DNA of 62,133 nt from RGIG3159 sp045640565. GTDB lineage: Bacteria; Bacillota; Clostridia; Oscillospirales; Oscillospiraceae. Where the stretch lies: assembly GCA_045640565.1 (NCBI GenBank), contig JAZUFG010000062.1, forward strand, positions 1-62,133. Reading direction: 5' to 3'. Both the position numbers and the translations under genes were made by a program. Each line of letters begins with the position of its first letter. The stretch's first letter is position 1. The notes under the pieces are model-generated. The model was not told where the DNA came from. It saw only the letters and a list, made by a program, of their open reading frames with translations, and did no database searches. Positions 58,902 to 62,133 of this stretch are shown piece by piece.

Positions 58902-58943
58902 GCCGCCGGAACGGACAGTTCCGCGTCTGAAACCATGGGAGCG

Positions 58944-59945
58944 TCAATCCGATTTCTCCATATTGTAGGACCGGAAAACAGATGCCAGCATTTCCTTCAT
59001 CCCCCTGCGGGCAGGCTCCGGAGAGAGAATCTCCGCCTTGGAACCGAACTCAAAGACCCATGCGTAGAAGACGGGACTCAGATTGACCTCCGCGGAGAGG
59101 ATAAAATGGCCATCTCCGTCTATGGACATGTAGGCATCCGAACCGAAACGGTCAATAACGGCGCCTGCCAGGCTGTTTTCAAAGCGAATCTGAACCCGGA
59201 CCGTCTCCCCGCTGAACATTCCGAAGGTTTTGCTTGTATAGGAGCTCATGTCCTCCTTGCGGAATTCCTCTTTTCCCTGTCTGGCCTTGCGCTCCTCTGT
59301 GATGGAGACCATCTTGTCCACCCGGTAGTGCCGGATTTCCCGGTTTGCATGGTCAAAAGCGATGAGATAATAGTTTTCGTCATCCCAAACCAGGGCAAAG
59401 GGACTGACAGTATAGAGCGCGCCCTTGTGGCGGAGAAAACGCTCCTTTCGGACGGTAAAATCCGCATACTGAAAGCTGATGCAGTGGTCCTGAGAAATGG
59501 CCGTAGATATGGCATCCACAGAGTAAAAGACGCTTTCATTCATGGATTTGACCCGATTCCGGACGATCATCTGCCGGTCCAGCTGCTGGGCTTCGTATTC
59601 GCTGGCTAAAGCCTCGATTTTCCGGGTCAGGGTCCCCGTTTTCCTGCCGGTGATAAACTTGGAGGATTGCACACTGTCCACCAGCAGCTTCAGTTCTGCC
59701 AGTTCAAAGTCTCTGCTGCCCACGTAATAGCAGGAGTTCCTGCCCTTTTTCGCAATGATATCCATACCGGAATCCCGAAGCGCATAGATATCCTCATAAA
59801 CGGCTTTTCGTTCCGCAGAAAAACCTGCCCGCGCCAGAAGGTCCAAAAGCTCCGGCATGGTTACCGGATGGTTTTCATCTGTCTTTTTCAAGAGATAATT
59901 CCGCAAAAAGAGGAGCCTCTCTTTTTGACCGCCGAATCCTGACAT
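58944..59945 (-). CDS. WYL-domain transcriptional regulator
   Basis: 333 residues. N-terminal winged helix (RLLFLRNYLLKKTDENHPVTMPELLDLL ... AERKAVYEDIYALRDSGMDI), a middle WYL domain (VSPFALVWDDENYYLIAFDH, with the characteristic W and aromatic pattern) and a C-terminal WCX extension. WYL regulators often sense nucleic acid or nucleotides and control defence islands. This one lies beside the toxin-antitoxin island. ATG at 59945 follows GGAGG; strong promoter at 59975-60002. Confidence 0.9.
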   Translation of the reverse strand: MSGFGGQKERLLFLRNYLLKKTDENHPVTMPELLDLLARAGFSAERKAVYEDIYALRDSGMDIIAKKGRNSCYYVGSRDFELAELKLLVDSVQSSKFITGRKTGTLTRKIEALASEYEAQQLDRQMIVRNRVKSMNESVFYSVDAISTAISQDHCISFQYADFTVRKERFLRHKGALYTVSPFALVWDDENYYLIAFDHANREIRHYRVDKMVSITEERKARQGKEEFRKEDMSSYTSKTFGMFSGETVRVQIRFENSLAGAVIDRFGSDAYMSIDGDGHFILSAEVNLSPVFYAWVFEFGSKAEILSPEPARRGMKEMLASVFRSYNMEKSD

Positions 59946-59974
59946 CCCGCACCTCCGAAAGTTTTTCTCTCTTC

Positions 59975-60002
59975 ATTATAACTTCCCGTCTTGCCCTGTC
60001 AA
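59975..60002 (-). promoter_or_regulatory. Promoter of the WYL regulator
   Basis: Minus-strand -35 TTGACA (59997-60002), -10 TATAAT (59975-59980), 16-bp spacer. Confidence 0.85.
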
Positions 60003-60623
60003 TCCAAATTTTTTCAAAATTCCTTAAAGAGTCCGATAAAGGGGACAGATTGTGAGCAGAATATCCGGATTTTTGTTTGATTGCAGAAGTGAAGGGCAGA
60101 ATTTGAGGTCAAAAAAGCAGGGTGGACATGACGTTCACTTTTGCAAAAGAAGCGGAATACTTTTGCTCTTGCCAGCGAACCGCCCTGCGGCAAGGCGGGA
60201 TATTGCAGTTCCCCCCCTGGGCGGAGAAACGAGCTTCGGGGGTAGCCCGTAGGGTGCCGGAGCCGTTTCGGAGAACCACGGCAGCGTGTATAATGTCGTT
60301 GGTCACTTCCTGCGGAAAGCAGGTTTATATGAGCAGAATGACATTAAGGTCATTCATTGAACGCATCACCGTTTTGGATTGCACCCTCATGCCGGTGGCG
60401 GAGCCATAAGCAATTTGTGGATTATTTGGACTGTCATCGTCATGGCCGCGGTTATACTTTCCGTAATAATGGAACTTATTCGTTCAAGAAAGATAGACAG
60501 ACACAAAGGACGAAAAAAGCACCCATCGTCATGACAGGTGCAATACATCCTATTCTCAACCATCGTTCAAACGTTGGTCCCTCGCCGCAGAGCAGTAGGT
60601 TGTTGAGCGTTCGATGAGTTATT
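60003..60623. other. Gene-poor region, likely mobile-element remnant
   Basis: No intact gene with a recognised family. Contains GGGGACAG-type REP-like sequence near 60039, hairpins CCTGC-GGAAA-GCAGG (60309-60323) and GAATGAC/GTCATTC (60336-60355), and a short hydrophobic frame (60415-60534). Long overlapping frames look like noncoding shadows. Confidence 0.4.
60415..60534 (+). CDS. Possible 39-residue membrane peptide
   Basis: From TTG (60415) the frame reads one hydrophobic helix (WIIWTVIVMAAVILSVIM) and a strongly basic tail (RSRKIDRHKGRKK), ending at TGA. GGAG lies 11 nt upstream. The layout recalls small type I toxins or conjugative-element peptides, but there is no family match I can name, so it may be chance. 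Confidence 0.25.
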   Translation: MWIIWTVIVMAAVILSVIMELIRSRKIDRHKGRKKHPSS

Positions 60624-61199
60624 TTAAGCGTTTCTCTTTTGCTTATCGTAGTATTTCATGACAGTCATCAGACCGGCGACACAGGATTCGACCAGCCAGC
60701 AGGCTGTCAGTATGATCCCGACGACTCCTTCAAATGCGAAAAGAGTGATGATCTCAAATATGAACGCGCCTAAAAACAAAAGCACATTGATCCCACATAA
60801 AATATATGAAGTTTTTTTACCAAGATCTTTTGCAAAAGTAAGCAGTAAAACATTGCCGTATACGATCATGCTCAACACGACCGATATCGGAGCGAGCAGG
60901 GGCGTTGAAGAGAACAATACTCCTATTTGAGAAGCTAAAAGAGAAAGGGCGTACAATGCGTAAAATGCTTTATAATATTTTGCAGCGTCCTTTTTACAGC
61001 CTATCAGAAAATATACCAGAGCAGCAGCAACAGCTAAAATCGCAATGACCGCATAAATTATGTCATCGAGCGCATTGGAAGCAAATAAAACATATATAGA
61101 TCCACATAATTGAACCAATATAAGAATGTAACTAATCACGGTAACGGCTGCGATGGAGCGTTTGCTGATCGGCTTGGAGATTTTTTCATTTGGTTCCAT
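60624..61199 (-). CDS. Integral membrane protein of unknown function
   Basis: 191 residues, about six hydrophobic helices (for example YILILVQLCGSIYVLFA, IIYAVIAILAVAAALVYFLIG, YILCGINVLLFLGAFIFEII). Short polar N-terminal tail and basic C-terminus KYYDKQKRNA. No family recognised. Start at ATG 61199 with AAAGGA 9 nt upstream, preferred to ATG 61217 which lacks one. AT-rich and flanked by repeats, so probably accessory DNA. Confidence 0.7.
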   Translation of the reverse strand: MEPNEKISKPISKRSIAAVTVISYILILVQLCGSIYVLFASNALDDIIYAVIAILAVAAALVYFLIGCKKDAAKYYKAFYALYALSLLASQIGVLFSSTPLLAPISVVLSMIVYGNVLLLTFAKDLGKKTSYILCGINVLLFLGAFIFEIITLFAFEGVVGIILTACWLVESCVAGLMTVMKYYDKQKRNA

Positions 61200-61296
61200 A
61201 TCAATGATTCCTTTCATGTCTTTTTTTCATTCTAATTATTCTTTGTGAACATGTCAATATCTATTTCAAAATTTGTCAAAATTTCTTGCATAGCAC

Positions 61297-61562
61297 GTAA
61301 CAGTTCAGACCTGAGCTCTGCGAACACGGAACAAGGCCCTGCCGGAGATTCCCAAAGCGGACGGTAGCGTCGAGGAAGGAACTTCCTCGGGGTTTCGTTA
61401 AAAAAGTGTCGAGTAAGCCCGATTAAAGTATCTCTTTCTCAAAAAAGCACTTTTCGGGCTTACTCGACGCTTTTAGAAACCGTGAGCGTGTCCGTCCGGG
61501 AAACTCCAGCAGGGCCTTGTTTTAGAATAGAGCCGTATGTAACTAGACCGCTGAACTGTTAC
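61297..61562. repeat. 266-bp nested palindromic element
   Basis: Pairs, outside in: GTAACAGTTCAG/CTGAACTGTTAC (61297-61308/61551-61562); ACAAGGCCCTGC/GCAGGGCCTTGT (61331-61342/61509-61520); GGAGATTCCC/GGGAAACTCC (61344-61353/61498-61507); GGACGG/CCGTCC; then two inner hairpins, CGAGGAAG-GAA-CTTCCTCG (61371-61389) and GTGTCGAGTAAGCCCG with CGGGCTTACTCGACGC (61406-61470). Either a MITE or a structured RNA. No coding. Confidence 0.75.
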
Positions 61563-61926
61563 CGCCGCTGGGCAAGTTTTTTGCTTTTGGTATAGTTCAA
61601 ATCCCCCCTCGCAGTCGATTATCCAGCACTTTGCAGAGCAAAGAAACGCAAAAAGTACACCAGCATCCTCGCCCTATTTTCGTTGCCGGAAACGAAAAAA
61701 CGGGCTCCGGGACAGCCGCTATGGCCATCTCGAAGCCCATTTTACCTCATTTTATGCAATTTTTGCTGTAAAATGCCCCAAAAAGCAGGAAAAAACGTCT
61801 TTTGCCTTGGTAGATAAAAGACGTTTCTTTTATGGCTTAAACGGACAATAGCAACAAAATGAGGGCAATCGTTAATTTTCGCTCATTTATTGACCCGAAT
61901 AGCCAATGACTGCAACCCCGGAAAAT
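61563..61926. other. Gene-free stretch before the SLOG-like gene
   Basis: Holds a stem TTTTCGTT/AACGAAAA near 61678 and the terminator-like hairpin at 61793-61831. No coding frame recognised. Confidence 0.45.
61793..61831 (+). terminator. Terminator-like hairpin
   Basis: 11-bp stem AAACGTCTTTT/AAAAGACGTTT followed by CTTTT. No plus-strand gene precedes it closely. Confidence 0.55.
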
Positions 61927-62133
61927 TTATTCTTCAGCGGCAAGGTTTATTACTTCCTTGCCGCTTTTTTCTGCGTACTGCATTGTTTGAAACGCACCAC
62001 CGGAAGGATGGTCGACATAGCAGACTACCAAATCCGAGCGGTCAACCATGTTCCTGTTACGGATTTGAATGGCTGCCTTTGGATGACTTCGAGAAGATTC
62101 ATCGCAAACCTCGACCCGATCATAATAGTCATC
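61927..62133 (-). CDS. SLOG/DUF1273-like protein, C-terminal part (truncated by window end)
   Basis: 68 residues to the TAA at 61927. The end NMVDRSDLVVCYVDHPSGGAF then MQYAEKSGKEVINLA fits the C-terminal half of small Rossmannoid SLOG proteins (YspA/DUF1273, DprA-related), where M-x-D-x-SD-x-vi-x-vy precedes a GGT/GGA loop. Members are linked to nucleotide or nucleic-acid ligands and are frequent in mobile elements. The N-terminus lies outside the window. Confidence 0.7.
   Translation of the reverse strand, partial: DDYYDRVEVCDESSRSHPKAAIQIRNRNMVDRSDLVVCYVDHPSGGAFQTMQYAEKSGKEVINLAAEE
61937..61970 (+). terminator. Plus-strand terminator-like hairpin antisense to the SLOG gene end
   Basis: 9-bp stem GCGGCAAGG/CCTTGCCGC followed by TTTTTT. 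It lies inside the minus-strand coding sequence. Confidence 0.5.

Noticed and set aside
61589..61605. tRNA T-loop-like sequence GGTATAGTTCAAATCCC
   Set aside because: No matching acceptor, D or anticodon arms could be found upstream; treated as chance or a decayed fragment.

Overview
The window looks like chromosomal DNA from an anaerobic Clostridia-type Firmicute. The evidence is strong Shine-Dalgarno sites, many TTGACA/TATAAT promoters with 16-17 bp spacing, a short ProB without PUA domain, an asnA-asnS pair, a WalR-like box, a GGGtGRT/NifU-like pair and a CitX-CitG fusion. Genus cannot be assigned from the sequence. Most of the window is moderately GC-rich housekeeping DNA. The ABC-transporter cluster near 45.4-49.3 kb and everything after about 55.9 kb are richer in A+T and look accessory.

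Layout. 0-4.7 kb (minus strand): a partial N-acyl-D-amino-acid deacylase, a small SOS-type protein, a LexA-like repressor, the GGGtGRT/NifU-like pair and a TfoX-domain protein. 4.7-11 kb: asnA-asnS, trmB, ftsH and rlmB. 11-18 kb: a degenerate P-type-ATPase-like membrane protein, a secreted CHAP/SH3 wall hydrolase behind a WalR-like box, a methyltransferase and guanine deaminase. A 300-bp palindromic element then separates guanine deaminase from a convergent block holding a small protein, CitXG, a membrane-anchored nuclease, MntP and MgtE. mgtE-mntP has a perfect promoter and a structured leader.

23-37.5 kb: AlaX, MurI plus a D,D-carboxypeptidase, a hydrolase fused to a membrane domain, a DHHW-like surface protein, an AraC regulator divergent from a dicarboxylate/amino-acid symporter, proB-proA-proC, and a two-gene redox operon (CrtI-type flavoprotein plus FNR/[2Fe-2S] reductase). 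37.6-49.3 kb: a 7TM diguanylate cyclase, ahcY, a membrane protein, a second copy of part of the palindromic element, an SPFH/zinc-ribbon protein, an M20 hydrolase, a pseudouridine synthase, a lipoprotein, and an amino-acid ABC transporter with an M20 hydrolase.

49.6-55.8 kb: a histidine phosphatase, an SLC13 transporter, a SUV3-like helicase and D-serine dehydratase. 55.7-58.85 kb is a compact defence-type island: MntA-HepT and HipBA toxin-antitoxin modules lie divergently between two imperfect ~140-bp direct repeats, and the distal repeat recreates the 3' end of dsdA. 58.9-62.1 kb holds a WYL regulator, a membrane protein, a 266-bp nested palindrome and a truncated SLOG-like gene.

The items most worth a second look are the toxin-antitoxin island with its dsdA-end repeats, the mgtE leader RNA, the two palindromic elements, the catalytically dead P-type-ATPase relative, the bacterial SUV3 helicase and the two-gene redox operon. 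No complete known riboswitch, tRNA, rRNA or CRISPR array was recognised.
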